Assembly (NCBI GenBank): GCA_019695345.1
Contig: JAIBAE010000002.1
Coordinates: 1 to 64,000 of the forward strand
Reading direction: 5' to 3'
Origin: Bacteroidota bacterium
Lineage (GTDB): Bacteria > Bacteroidota > Ignavibacteria > Kapaibacteriales > NICIL-2
DNA: 64,000 bases
The position numbers and the translations under genes are program-made. The notes beneath the pieces are model-generated. The model did not search any database and had not been told where the DNA came from. It was given only the letters and a program-made list of their open reading frames with translations. How positions within the stretch are numbered: the first letter of the stretch is position 1; every line of letters starts with the position of its first letter. Shown in pieces: positions 9,201-17,326 of the stretch.

Positions 9201-10121
9201 CTAAGAGTGAATAATTCGTTGCAATTGTCTGACACTTTGTAATCCACACATTTGGGCTATTTCTACACGTGTGTGTGTTGTATTCTCTATTAGTTTAAGG
9301 GCAGTCTCTTTGCGCAGTAAGCGAATGTACTCTCCTACGGAAACTCCGGTTGCATTTTTGAATTGCCGCGTAAGTGTGCGGGTACTCATAAAAGCAACAC
9401 GAGCTAAATCGTCCAAAGTAAAATTCTTGCTAAGGTTATCAATAATCCAATCCTGTACTGCATGAATCCCGGAGTTAATATGATTTCGATATACCATATA
9501 TAAACTGTGCTGTGCCTCATGCCCCGTACGGCGGATGTACAGTACAAGCATTCTCGCAACAGTAAATGCAAGCGCTTCGCCAAACAGTTCCGAAACAATA
9601 TGCAGTGCAAGGTCTATCCCTGAACTTACACCGGCACTAGTGTACACGGTGCCATCTTGTGTAAACAGAACATTTTCCTGAACGCGGGCAGAAGGAAACA
9701 ATTCCTGAAGTTTTTGTGTGCACGTCCAATGTGTTGTACATTGTTTTCCATCTAACAAACCTGCACGGGCAAGAAGAAACGCGCCGGTACACACCGAGCA
9801 AATTGTTGCCCCATTGTTATATGCTGTTCTTAGCCATTCTAACACATCTGCGGCATCGGCTAACTCACCCGACAGCAAATAACTGCTTTCCGAACCCGGA
9901 ATAACAACTATATCATTCTTTTCAACTTGTACAGAGTTACAATGTTCAAACAAACCCAATGCTAATCCGGATGTAGAGACCACTTTCCCGTTAACAGAAC
10001 AATAGTGAACCTCTATATCAGCACCTTGTTGTTTTGCCTCGTAAAACACATGGTCAGCCCCGGCAACATCTAGAATATGGATGTGCGGAAGTAGTAAAAA
10101 ATAGACACGTACTTTTTTCAT
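9201..10121 (-). CDS. GlxA-type transcriptional regulator (DJ-1/PfpI domain + AraC HTH)
   Basis: A 306-aa protein. Residues about 1-170 form a DJ-1/PfpI-like domain with VVIPGSES and the nucleophile-elbow-like CSVCTGAFLLARAGLLDG followed by TTHW. Residues about 205-306 are an AraC-type double HTH: NFTLDDLARVAFMSTRTLTRQFK and VEIAQMCGLQSVRQLQRII. The chain stops soon after the second helix-turn-helix, slightly shorter than usual. These regulators sense small metabolites or stress and activate neighbouring genes; the immediate downstream target candidate is the DinB-like gene. Confidence 0.9.
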   Translation of the reverse strand: MKKVRVYFLLLPHIHILDVAGADHVFYEAKQQGADIEVHYCSVNGKVVSTSGLALGLFEHCNSVQVEKNDIVVIPGSESSYLLSGELADAADVLEWLRTAYNNGATICSVCTGAFLLARAGLLDGKQCTTHWTCTQKLQELFPSARVQENVLFTQDGTVYTSAGVSSGIDLALHIVSELFGEALAFTVARMLVLYIRRTGHEAQHSLYMVYRNHINSGIHAVQDWIIDNLSKNFTLDDLARVAFMSTRTLTRQFKNATGVSVGEYIRLLRKETALKLIENTTHTRVEIAQMCGLQSVRQLQRIIHS

Positions 10122-10233
10122 ATCATACCTCGTAACAAAATTACAAGGAATATTACCCTGACAAAGGACAATCAGCAGACATATCGGGACAGTTGCTTAC
10201 TACATAGCAATGCAATCAAAATGATAGTATTCC

Positions 10234-10302
10234 TTTGCTATCGTAAACTGCGCCAATTGCCATACAAAATACACCTATAATCAACCTGCGGGAAAGAACC
10301 TT
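10234..10302 (+). repeat. R1 dispersed repeat, copy 5
   Basis: TTTGCTATCG at the start and CTGCGGGAAAGAACCTTGTG at the end, with a divergent GACCGCACC box (AACTGCGCC). It lies in a 380-bp gap (10122-10501) between divergent genes; the remainder of that gap shows nothing recognisable. Confidence 0.75.
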
Positions 10303-10501
10303 GTGCAACTAACAGTGGGTATCGTGAAGTGTAGTATAAAAGAATTGTTATGTTTGTGGCAAGAATAAAAAAGAGTTGTATAAAACTGGGTTAAACAGGG
10401 CAGATATGCGAAAGTATTGCGCGTCCAATATAAAACGAGATTCATTTATCTGATAGTTATACATAAACTTTGACCAACAACAAACACAGACAACAGATGC
10501 C

Positions 10502-11038
10502 ATGAAATACTTAATTATAGTTGCATTTTTTAGTTCATTGTTTTCTTGTGGCGACATAAAGACGGACAAAACCACTAGGGAAAAACCAACAGAAAACCTT
10601 GTTGGCTCAACTTTGGACAACATTAACAATTCACCGCATACTATCATTAAGTTTGAGGTTAACAATGAACTTTGCTTTGCAACCATCAATCAGTTTTTTA
10701 AAGACTATAAAAACAAGACGGCATTTCCATATTCTTTATGGGTAACAGTTGAGACAGTAGATAAGAATGACAACGGACACCCTACTGAAACGGAAGCCTC
10801 TTTGTTTAACGATATAGAGGACACCTTAATTAATCGTTTTATTTCGGGGACACCATTTTGCTACATTGGTAGGACTATTCGTAACGGTTACAGAGAGTCA
10901 ATGTTTTATGTAGCGGACAAAGACAAAGCGACTGAGGTAATGGACAGATTTATTAAGGATAATACTTTTAATAGAAAAATAGAGTTTGCAATAGAATCCG
11001 ACTCAACTTGGGAGACTGTAAGTGGACTGTATCAATAG
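10502..11038 (+). CDS. DUF695-like lipoprotein
   Basis: A 178-aa protein with a lipoprotein signal (MKYLIIVAFFSSLFSC, lipobox LFSC at residue 16). The rest resembles the DUF695 domain: YSLWVTVETVDKNDNGHPTE, then LFNDIEDTLINRF, FCYIGRTIRNGYRESMFYVAD and a terminal DSTWETV. DUF695 has no established activity. It stands alone on the plus strand with no close partner. Family assignment rests on pattern only. Confidence 0.65.
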   Translation: MKYLIIVAFFSSLFSCGDIKTDKTTREKPTENLVGSTLDNINNSPHTIIKFEVNNELCFATINQFFKDYKNKTAFPYSLWVTVETVDKNDNGHPTETEASLFNDIEDTLINRFISGTPFCYIGRTIRNGYRESMFYVADKDKATEVMDRFIKDNTFNRKIEFAIESDSTWETVSGLYQ

Positions 11039-11271
11039 GTCCACTCATGACGTTTGCTGCTGTTGCACAACTACCTAAGAGATTATGTTTGTTGTATAGT
11101 TATGGTACTAACGGTGTAATGATGTTGATGTCCTCATCCCTAATACAATGTTGAAGCGTCAATCTCAACAATTAGCTCAAACGTAGAGTTAAGTAGGCAC
11201 GTAACTCAGATTTAGTTGAAAGTAATTCAGCAGTCATAGTAATTCACCACAACATATTTCATCTGTTTACA

Positions 11272-11865
11272 ATGAGATTTATCTTACTTTTAATATCCTT
11301 GACTTTCTGTAGCTGCCAGAAATATTACTGTCCAGGTTTTGACAAAGAACACCCAATTAACAAATGGGATTGGTTCCCGGAATCAAGTAAAACCTATACT
11401 TATATTAATACTACTCAACAAGAAATTGAATTACAACAAACACGCTACGCCTCAACCCCCGAACGAGAAGTATCGTGTAATACATGTGCTTGTTTTCAGG
11501 ATGTAACAAGCTACTATTCTATTGGTACGTTGGGAATTCAGCTACGGTGTACACTAAGTTATCAAGGTGGTGGCGATGATAAAACAACTGATGATGGTAG
11601 CTTATACTATGGCGTTGATAAACTTGGTTCACCTTTTACTGCCCATGCACAAACCGTTACGGAAGATGAAATACCGCCATACGAATTCAAAGAGTTTAAT
11701 GTAATCTATTCAGACTCTTTGCGTATCAACAACAAACTATTTTTTACCGTAACCGAATTACAGATTCTTGATAACACTAAAACTACTTTACAAAAACTGT
11801 GGATTGCTCCCAACCAAGGACTTATCGGATTCAGAGTACATAACCAAGACTGGATAAAAAAGTAA
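11272..11865 (+). CDS. Putative lipoprotein of unknown function
   Basis: A 197-aa protein starting MRFILLLISLTFCSC, a lipoprotein signal with lipobox around residue 15. Six further cysteines lie in the N-terminal half (YYCPGF, SCNTCACFQDV, LRCTL), and the second half is beta-rich with no recognised motif. The gap 11039-11271 before it holds no clear signal. Cargo or surface role is possible but unproven. Confidence 0.6.
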   Translation: MRFILLLISLTFCSCQKYYCPGFDKEHPINKWDWFPESSKTYTYINTTQQEIELQQTRYASTPEREVSCNTCACFQDVTSYYSIGTLGIQLRCTLSYQGGGDDKTTDDGSLYYGVDKLGSPFTAHAQTVTEDEIPPYEFKEFNVIYSDSLRINNKLFFTVTELQILDNTKTTLQKLWIAPNQGLIGFRVHNQDWIKK

Positions 11866-11900
11866 CATCCTGTGTAAACATTGTTTTTGTTTATATAACG

Positions 11901-11964
11901 TTCTCTCCGGCAAAAAAAACGCCCTGCATGTAATGCAAGGCGCGGTGCCGTCGGGCGATAGCAA
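11901..11964 (-). repeat. R1 dispersed repeat, copy 6
   Basis: Ends 5 bp from the stop codon of the glutathione peroxidase gene and reads in that gene's direction (GTTGCTATCGCCCGACGGCACC). The middle holds a CGCCTTGCA...TGCAGGGCG hairpin like copies 3 and 4 but with a different loop. Confidence 0.85.
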
Positions 11965-11968
11965 CAAC

Positions 11969-12529
11969 TTACTTTGCTAATGCTGCTTCGATATCACGAA
12001 TAAACTCAGGATTATCGGGCGAAGTACGCGAGCTATAGCGTTTAATAATATGTCCGTCTTTGCCTATTAAAAACTTCTCAAAATTCCAACGGACATCACC
12101 GGCTAATGTAGCATTATCGCCACCCGATGTTAAGTATTTATATAACGGATGAATATCTTGTCCATGCACGGAAATCTTGGAGAACATATCGAACTTGATA
12201 CCATACTTTGATTTACAAAACTGTTGAATTTCCTCGTTAGTTCCGGGTTCCTGTTCACCAAAGTTATTAGCCGGAAAACCAAGAACGTGTAACCCTTTTG
12301 CATTATACGTCTCGTGAAGTTTTTCGAGTGTTTCGTACTGTGGTGTGTACCCGCATTGGCTGGCAACATTTACAACAAGCAGTACTTTCCCTTTGTAAGA
12401 ACTTAAAGGAACATCCTTGCCTGTAATGGATTTCATGGTAAAGTTGTATAAGGATTGCTGCGTGGTGTTAGACATAATTATAAATCCTAAAAGTAAAAGT
12501 GCTATATATCGTAGTGATTGTGTGTTCAT
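11969..12529 (-). CDS. Glutathione peroxidase family protein (exported)
   Basis: A 186-aa protein that reduces hydroperoxides, usually with thioredoxin in bacteria. Seen: VASQCGYTPQY with the peroxidatic Cys, GFPANNFGEQEPG with the Gln, and WNFEKFLIG with the Trp, the catalytic set. The first 22 residues (MNTQSLRYIALLLLGFIIMSN) look like a signal peptide, so the enzyme probably works in the periplasm; an internal ATG inside that stretch (MSNTTQQSLYNF) would give a cytosolic form. It follows ubiE with a 26-bp gap and is probably in the same operon. Confidence 0.93.
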   Translation of the reverse strand: MNTQSLRYIALLLLGFIIMSNTTQQSLYNFTMKSITGKDVPLSSYKGKVLLVVNVASQCGYTPQYETLEKLHETYNAKGLHVLGFPANNFGEQEPGTNEEIQQFCKSKYGIKFDMFSKISVHGQDIHPLYKYLTSGGDNATLAGDVRWNFEKFLIGKDGHIIKRYSSRTSPDNPEFIRDIEAALAK

Positions 12530-12555
12530 AATTACAAAATTCCTGATATGGTGAA

Positions 12556-13248
12556 TTACTTCCGTACTGTTGCTATATAAATGTACGATGCACCAAAGAA
12601 CAACGGATATGCCTTTGCAGTTCCAATCATTTCTGTTTTATTTAAAAGTTCTATAAATGCGTTACCAAACGGAAAGCGTGAAGCTGTTTCGGGTAGATAG
12701 GTATAGGCGTCTTTGTTTCCGGCAAGCATGCGTCCTAATACAGGGACTATGTAGTTGTTATACAGTTTGTATCCTGTGTACATAATACCGGTAGGATTTC
12801 CTGTTTCAATTACAACTATCTTTCCGTTGTTTTTAACAACACGCGCCATTTGTTGTAGCGCTACTACGGGGTCATCTACATTACGGATACCATACGATAT
12901 ACTGGCAATATCAAAAGTATTATCGGCATACTGTAAATTCATCGCATCGGCAAACTCAAACGGAATATCCAACCCTAACTTTTCGGTTTTAGGTTTAATA
13001 TAGTCTAACATTTCAACGCAAAAGTCGGTGGCTAACACTTTGCCTTTACCTCCAACCGCTTTTTTGAATTCAATAGCCAAGTCGCCAGTGCCGGAAGCAC
13101 AATCCAACACACTCATCCCTTGTGCCGCACCACTTAACCGAACTGCTTTTCTGCGCCAACCGTGGTGCATACCAAGCGTAAGCACTGTATTCATAAAATC
13201 ATACTCGCCGCTAATATCGGCAAACATCTGTCGTACTTCTTCGCTCAT
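12556..13248 (-). CDS. ubiE: Demethylmenaquinone methyltransferase
   Basis: A 230-aa class I SAM methyltransferase catalysing the last step of menaquinone synthesis (C-methylation of demethylmenaquinone). Seen: MFADISGEYDFMNTVLTLGMH at the N-terminus, the SAM site VLDCASGTGDLAIEF near residues 47-61, ISYGIRNVDDPVVAL near 119-133 and FPFGNAFIELL near the C-terminus, all typical UbiE/MenG motifs. It heads a two-gene unit with glutathione peroxidase. An MqnA-like gene 8 kb away suggests the futalosine route, but that link is inferred. Confidence 0.95.
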   Translation of the reverse strand: MSEEVRQMFADISGEYDFMNTVLTLGMHHGWRRKAVRLSGAAQGMSVLDCASGTGDLAIEFKKAVGGKGKVLATDFCVEMLDYIKPKTEKLGLDIPFEFADAMNLQYADNTFDIASISYGIRNVDDPVVALQQMARVVKNNGKIVVIETGNPTGIMYTGYKLYNNYIVPVLGRMLAGNKDAYTYLPETASRFPFGNAFIELLNKTEMIGTAKAYPLFFGASYIYIATVRK

Positions 13249-13300
13249 ATATCTCTACTAATAATTCAGGAACACAATATAACGGTTAGAAAGAGATTTT

Positions 13301-13362
13301 TGTGTTCCCCTCACAGTATTTCACGGCGTTGTGCTCGGTCACCCGTTGCCGTCCGCACGTTC
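13301..13362 (-). repeat. R4 repeat over the cyclase 1 stop codon
   Basis: R4 is a 60-bp repeat present four times here (also 15401, 19233, 21509). In gene direction it reads CGTGCGGACGGCAACGGGTG, ACCGAGCACAACG, then GTGAAA and GGGGAACACA. The first part encodes the last residues RADGNG of cyclase 1 and its TGA stop. The GTGACCGxGCAC core and the terminal GGGGAACA resemble R1, so R4 may be an R1 variant. Confidence 0.8.
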
Positions 13363-15270
13363 AAGGAAATACGTTTTCATTCTGCCTTTGCCTTTTATTT
13401 CCATCTCACCACGAGGTACAAACCCCATCCCAACCTTCCTCAAAAGGGAAGGAGGTTGCATTGGTAAGCCCTCTCCTTTGGAGAGGGTTTGGGTGAGGTG
13501 TTTAGCAAACTCTTCACTTACGTGTACCTTACCGGGTTCTCCATGAGATTCCATTCTACTTGCAGTGTTCACAGCATCACCCCATAAATCATAGAGGAAC
13601 TTATTCTCGCCAACCACACCTGCCGCAACCGGACCGCAATGCAAGCCAATGCGCACTTGCAAAGCAGGCATTGTTTGAATCCAGTTATTATCATTATCAG
13701 TCTTTTTGAATTCATTTGCAACATCGTTCATAACATCAAGTAGTTGTAGTGCTGCTTTGGCAGCACGGTGTGCGTGGTCATCCTGAACTATTGGTGCGCC
13801 GGCAACTGCCATGTACGCATCGCCAATGGTTTTAATTTTTTCTAAACCACAATCACGTATTACTGTATCAATGCGGGTAAAAATAATATTCAACAAATAC
13901 ACTAACTGCTGTGCTGTAATAACTGCCGATAGCTTGGTAAAGCCAACAATATCCATAAACAAAATACTTACCGAATCAAAATGGTCGGCAATTGGGTTCT
14001 CCCCCTGAATAAGGCGGCTTGTAATCTCTTGTGGAAGAATGTTATTCAGAATATGCTCTCGTTCCATCGAACGGCTGCGCTCTACGGCAAGTTGTTTTTC
14101 ACGCTCGGCAATTTGCCGTTCGTAGTCAAACTGTTCAGCTTTTTTAACTGTTTCTTCCGACTCCACTTCTTTTTCTAAGGCGTGATACGTTTTGTAGTGA
14201 TAAGCAAATTCTTTCCATCGTTCTTGGGCTTCATACAAATTGGCAAAACGTAGGTGCATCTCACTCATCTCTTTCTTAGCTCCGATTTCCTGAAGTAACT
14301 GTAATGCTTCTGAATAGGTACGCTCGGCTATCTCTGTATTGTATAATTCAAAAGCTGTGTTTGCATATACCGAACCGATATTACCTGTGTGGCGTGCAAT
14401 TCCATTTTTGTTTTGTATTTCCTTATCAATAACAAGTGCCTTTTGGTAATGCTCTAACGATTGCCCGTATTGCGCCAACTTATAATACACATTCCCCATA
14501 TTACCGGCTGTTATACTTATCCCAATTTTGTTTTGTTCTTCCTCGTAAATCTGTAGCGATACATTGTAATACTCTAATGCTTTCGTATAATTTTCTTGCG
14601 CTGTGTAAATACTACCTATGCTTCCGCTATGCCGTGCAATTCCAGTAGTATTCTTCATTTCGGTTTCATACTCCAGCGACCTTTGCAAGTACTCTAATGC
14701 TTTTGGGTAATTCTTTAAACCATAGTACACCAACCCAATATTACCGGTAGTATTTATTACCTTCCGTGTATTATGTAATTGTTCATCTATTTGCAACGCA
14801 CTGGTAAAGTATTCAATTGCTTTTGTGTAATCTGCAATTGTTGCATGAACAATACCTAAGTTACTTAGCCATACTGCAACCCTATCGGTATTTTGTAATT
14901 CTTCATCAAGTTCTAATGCCGCATGATAATACTCTGTGGCTAACGGATAGTTCGACATTTTTTCGTGAGCTATCCCCAAATATCCTAATGCCTTTGCCTG
15001 TAGAACTTTGTTATGAAGCGATTCAGCATGTTGTAATGAATTCTCTAGTATCGGTAGTGCATCATGCGCTACACCTTGTTGCAACATCGTAATAGCAATA
15101 CAAATAGATATTCTGCATTCAAGTTCTTGGTAGGTGTTACTGCTCTCTGTAGTTTGCTGTAGATGTTGCAGGGCGTTATTGGCATCATGCTGAATATCCT
15201 GCATGGTCTCGCCTGCTTGTATTCTTGCCTCTAATGTATCTGCTGTGTGTATTAGTTCTTCAATTGTCAT
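13339..15270 (-). CDS. TPR repeat-class III adenylate cyclase (paralogue 1)
   Basis: A 643-aa cytosolic protein. Residues about 40-370 are a run of TPR units (for example ALGYLGIAHEKMSNYPLATEY), followed by a charged coiled linker and a class III cyclase domain from about 430. Catalytic marks: FMDIVGFT (first metal Asp), EKIKTIGDAYM (base-reading Lys and second metal Asp), YDLWGDAVNTASRME (base-reading Asp, Asn, Arg). The Lys/Asp pair predicts ATP to cAMP. Residues about 590-615 are a repeat-derived insertion absent from paralogue 2, and the C-terminal RADGNG is encoded by R4. One of four tandem paralogues. Confidence 0.93.
   Translation of the reverse strand: MTIEELIHTADTLEARIQAGETMQDIQHDANNALQHLQQTTESSNTYQELECRISICIAITMLQQGVAHDALPILENSLQHAESLHNKVLQAKALGYLGIAHEKMSNYPLATEYYHAALELDEELQNTDRVAVWLSNLGIVHATIADYTKAIEYFTSALQIDEQLHNTRKVINTTGNIGLVYYGLKNYPKALEYLQRSLEYETEMKNTTGIARHSGSIGSIYTAQENYTKALEYYNVSLQIYEEEQNKIGISITAGNMGNVYYKLAQYGQSLEHYQKALVIDKEIQNKNGIARHTGNIGSVYANTAFELYNTEIAERTYSEALQLLQEIGAKKEMSEMHLRFANLYEAQERWKEFAYHYKTYHALEKEVESEETVKKAEQFDYERQIAEREKQLAVERSRSMEREHILNNILPQEITSRLIQGENPIADHFDSVSILFMDIVGFTKLSAVITAQQLVYLLNIIFTRIDTVIRDCGLEKIKTIGDAYMAVAGAPIVQDDHAHRAAKAALQLLDVMNDVANEFKKTDNDNNWIQTMPALQVRIGLHCGPVAAGVVGENKFLYDLWGDAVNTASRMESHGEPGKVHVSEEFAKHLTQTLSKGEGLPMQPPSLLRKVGMGFVPRGEMEIKGKGRMKTYFLERADGNG
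13423..13498 (-). repeat. R5-type repeat inserted in frame in cyclase 1
   Basis: A palindromic repeat with CCTCTCCAAAGGAGAGG at its core and flanks of the CCTCACCC / GGGATGGGG type. It encodes TQTLSKGEGLPMQPPSLLRK between the conserved EEF and PRGEMEIKGKG blocks of the cyclase, without breaking the frame. Confidence 0.75.
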
Positions 15271-15320
15271 AAACCACTTTTATATTCCTATACAAATTAC
15301 AACAAATACCTGCGCAAGCG

Positions 15321-15388
15321 ATGCTGTAACAGTGGGTTCGCACCGGGTTGGCGCGCTTGAGATTTGCTTCGGCAGAGGTGGGGGACAA
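15321..15388. repeat. R2 dispersed repeat, copy a
   Basis: R2, defined here from seven copies, reads GGTTCGCACCGGGTTGGCGC, GC, a short variable part, TTGCTTCGGCAGAGGTGGG and A(A)ACC on the plus strand. This copy is directly followed by an R4 copy, giving an R2+R4 composite of about 140 bp also present at 21430-21570. Confidence 0.8.
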
Positions 15389-15400
15389 GAAAAGCAAATA

Positions 15401-15462
15401 TGTTCCGCTCACAGTATTTCACAGCGTTGTACTCGGTCACCCGTTGCCGTCCGCACGTTCAA
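15401..15462 (-). repeat. R4 repeat over the cyclase 2 stop codon
   Basis: Same layout as the 13301 copy; supplies RADGNG and the TGA stop of cyclase 2. It follows R2 copy a by 12 bp. Confidence 0.8.
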
Positions 15463-17326
15463 GGAAATAGGTTTTCATTGTTCCTTTGCCTTTGATATCC
15501 ATCTCGCCGCGCTCGATGAAGTGAAACGAAGAATTTCCAAGTGCTTTCATGAACTCTTCGCTGCAATGAATCTTACCCGCCTCGCCGTGACTCTCCATGC
15601 GGCTTGCAGTATTTACGGAATCGCCCCAAACATCGTATGCAAACTTAGATTCGCCTACTACAGCAGCAACTACTTCGCCGGTGTTTATGCCTACCCTAAA
15701 CTGTATTGGTTCATTATAGTCATCACTGAATTGTTTTGCTTCTTCTTCTATAGCTACTGCAAATCGGGCAATACGCAATGCGTGATCTTCACATGCTTCC
15801 GGTACTCCGGCAACAACCATATAAGCATCTCCAATAGTTTTTATTCGTTCAACTTTACAATCAAGCGTAAGTTTATCAAATCGTGTAAAAAGGTTATTGA
15901 GAAGCTCTACCATTTTTCGTGGCTCGGTTCTGGCAGAAATAGGGGTAAACCCAACAATATCTGCAAACAGAATAGAAGCACTATCATATTTGTCTGCAAT
16001 ATTATGTTCACCATCCATCAATCTTTGTGCAATTGAAGGAGGCAATGTTTTATGGAGAAGTTGTACAGTAACTTTATGCTGTGCAATTTTTACTTGCCTA
16101 TCGCGCTCCGCTTCATCTACTTTTCTTCGGTTCTCAATTTGCTGTGCTTGAAGTGTTGCTGCCTCACTTTGAACTTTACGTTCCAAGTCGTGGTATTTTC
16201 TAAACTCCATAGCAGATTCTTCCCAACGTAGTTGCTCGGCAAGTGCATCCGATAAAGATTTTCGGCAACGTGCCTCAAGGTGTATAAGACCAAGCTCTAC
16301 AGCATCATGTATTGCCTTCCGTAAATATTCTTCACCTTCTTTCCACGAATCTTTTCCCAATTTACTTGCAGCAACACCTAATCCATACACCGAGTGTGCT
16401 TGTTGTCTTTTGTCATCAAGTTCTTCAGCTTGCGCAAGCGACCTTTTAAGGTAGGCAATAGCTTGCAGATAATCACCGGTTCTTATATATACATCGCCTA
16501 TGTTGCAAAGACAATTTGCGACAAATGCTTTAGAAGAAATTTTCTCGTTAATTGATAACGACTCCTTCATGTATTGTAAGGCAGTTTCGTATTCACCTTT
16601 TACATCATATAAAATTCCAATATTAATAAGTACGATAGCAACATCCTGTTTTAAATCCAATGTTTTAAAATGGTTCAGAGCATTCAGATAATATTCAAGG
16701 GCTAAAGTGTGATTCTCAAGTTCAAAATATATCTGCCCAATTGCAAGCTGATTATTGGCTTCCAACTCAGCGTCCAATAATTGAGTGGATATTTGTTGAA
16801 CGCGTGATAAAATTTCTAATGCCCCATGCAAGTCACCTATAAATTTATACACAACAGATATGTTGCCCAACCACGTTGCAATGAGTTTCAAATCGTTGTT
16901 TTCTTCGGCAACAGTAAGTGCTACATGTAAATATTCTAATCCTTTTGTATAGTCTCCAATATTAGCATAGTTTCCACCAAGATTTCCATAGAGGTTTCCG
17001 GCTCTTGTTCTAATATTCCCCTTCTCACAATACTCAATGGCAGTTTTGCCATACTCAATTGCTTTATGATAATCTCCACGGGCATCATAGATGGTATTCA
17101 GGCGATTATAAACATGGGCAATGCTTTCTATAACTGCATGTTTCACTGATGCTTCATCAGTACTTTCGCCAATATCATCCATATCCTCATAGGGTTTGAG
17201 TAAGGCTAACGCTTCAAGTGTACAACGTTCAGAATCATGTAGTTCAGACCTCATGTAAAAACTTCGTGCATCATTCAGAAGATTTTCAGCTTCACGAACA
17301 GTATCCATTATCACAATCTGATTCAT
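15437..17326 (-). CDS. TPR repeat-class III adenylate cyclase (paralogue 2)
   Basis: A 629-aa protein with TPR units over roughly residues 50-350 (AGNLYGNLGGNYANIGDYTKG), a charged linker, and a cyclase domain from about 450. Marks: FADIVGFTPIS, ERIKTIGDAYMVVAG and YDVWGDSVNTASRME, again the ATP-type Lys/Asp pair. Its ATG overlaps the TGA of paralogue 3 by four bases (ATGA at 17323-17326), so translation is coupled. This is the only paralogue with no repeat-derived insertion between EEF and ERGEMDIKGKG, so it shows the uninterrupted form. The C-terminal RADGNG lies in R4. Confidence 0.93.
   Translation of the reverse strand: MNQIVIMDTVREAENLLNDARSFYMRSELHDSERCTLEALALLKPYEDMDDIGESTDEASVKHAVIESIAHVYNRLNTIYDARGDYHKAIEYGKTAIEYCEKGNIRTRAGNLYGNLGGNYANIGDYTKGLEYLHVALTVAEENNDLKLIATWLGNISVVYKFIGDLHGALEILSRVQQISTQLLDAELEANNQLAIGQIYFELENHTLALEYYLNALNHFKTLDLKQDVAIVLINIGILYDVKGEYETALQYMKESLSINEKISSKAFVANCLCNIGDVYIRTGDYLQAIAYLKRSLAQAEELDDKRQQAHSVYGLGVAASKLGKDSWKEGEEYLRKAIHDAVELGLIHLEARCRKSLSDALAEQLRWEESAMEFRKYHDLERKVQSEAATLQAQQIENRRKVDEAERDRQVKIAQHKVTVQLLHKTLPPSIAQRLMDGEHNIADKYDSASILFADIVGFTPISARTEPRKMVELLNNLFTRFDKLTLDCKVERIKTIGDAYMVVAGVPEACEDHALRIARFAVAIEEEAKQFSDDYNEPIQFRVGINTGEVVAAVVGESKFAYDVWGDSVNTASRMESHGEAGKIHCSEEFMKALGNSSFHFIERGEMDIKGKGTMKTYFLERADGNG

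Noticed and set aside
11650-11680. TVTED in the 197-aa lipoprotein as the SSVTED linker
   Set aside because: It is mid-protein with no T9SS sorting domain after it; treated as chance.
15203-16036. 277-codon plus-strand frame across the end of cyclase 2
   Set aside because: Runs through R2 and R4 repeats and then antisense to the conserved cyclase domain; cysteine- and phenylalanine-rich without any motif.
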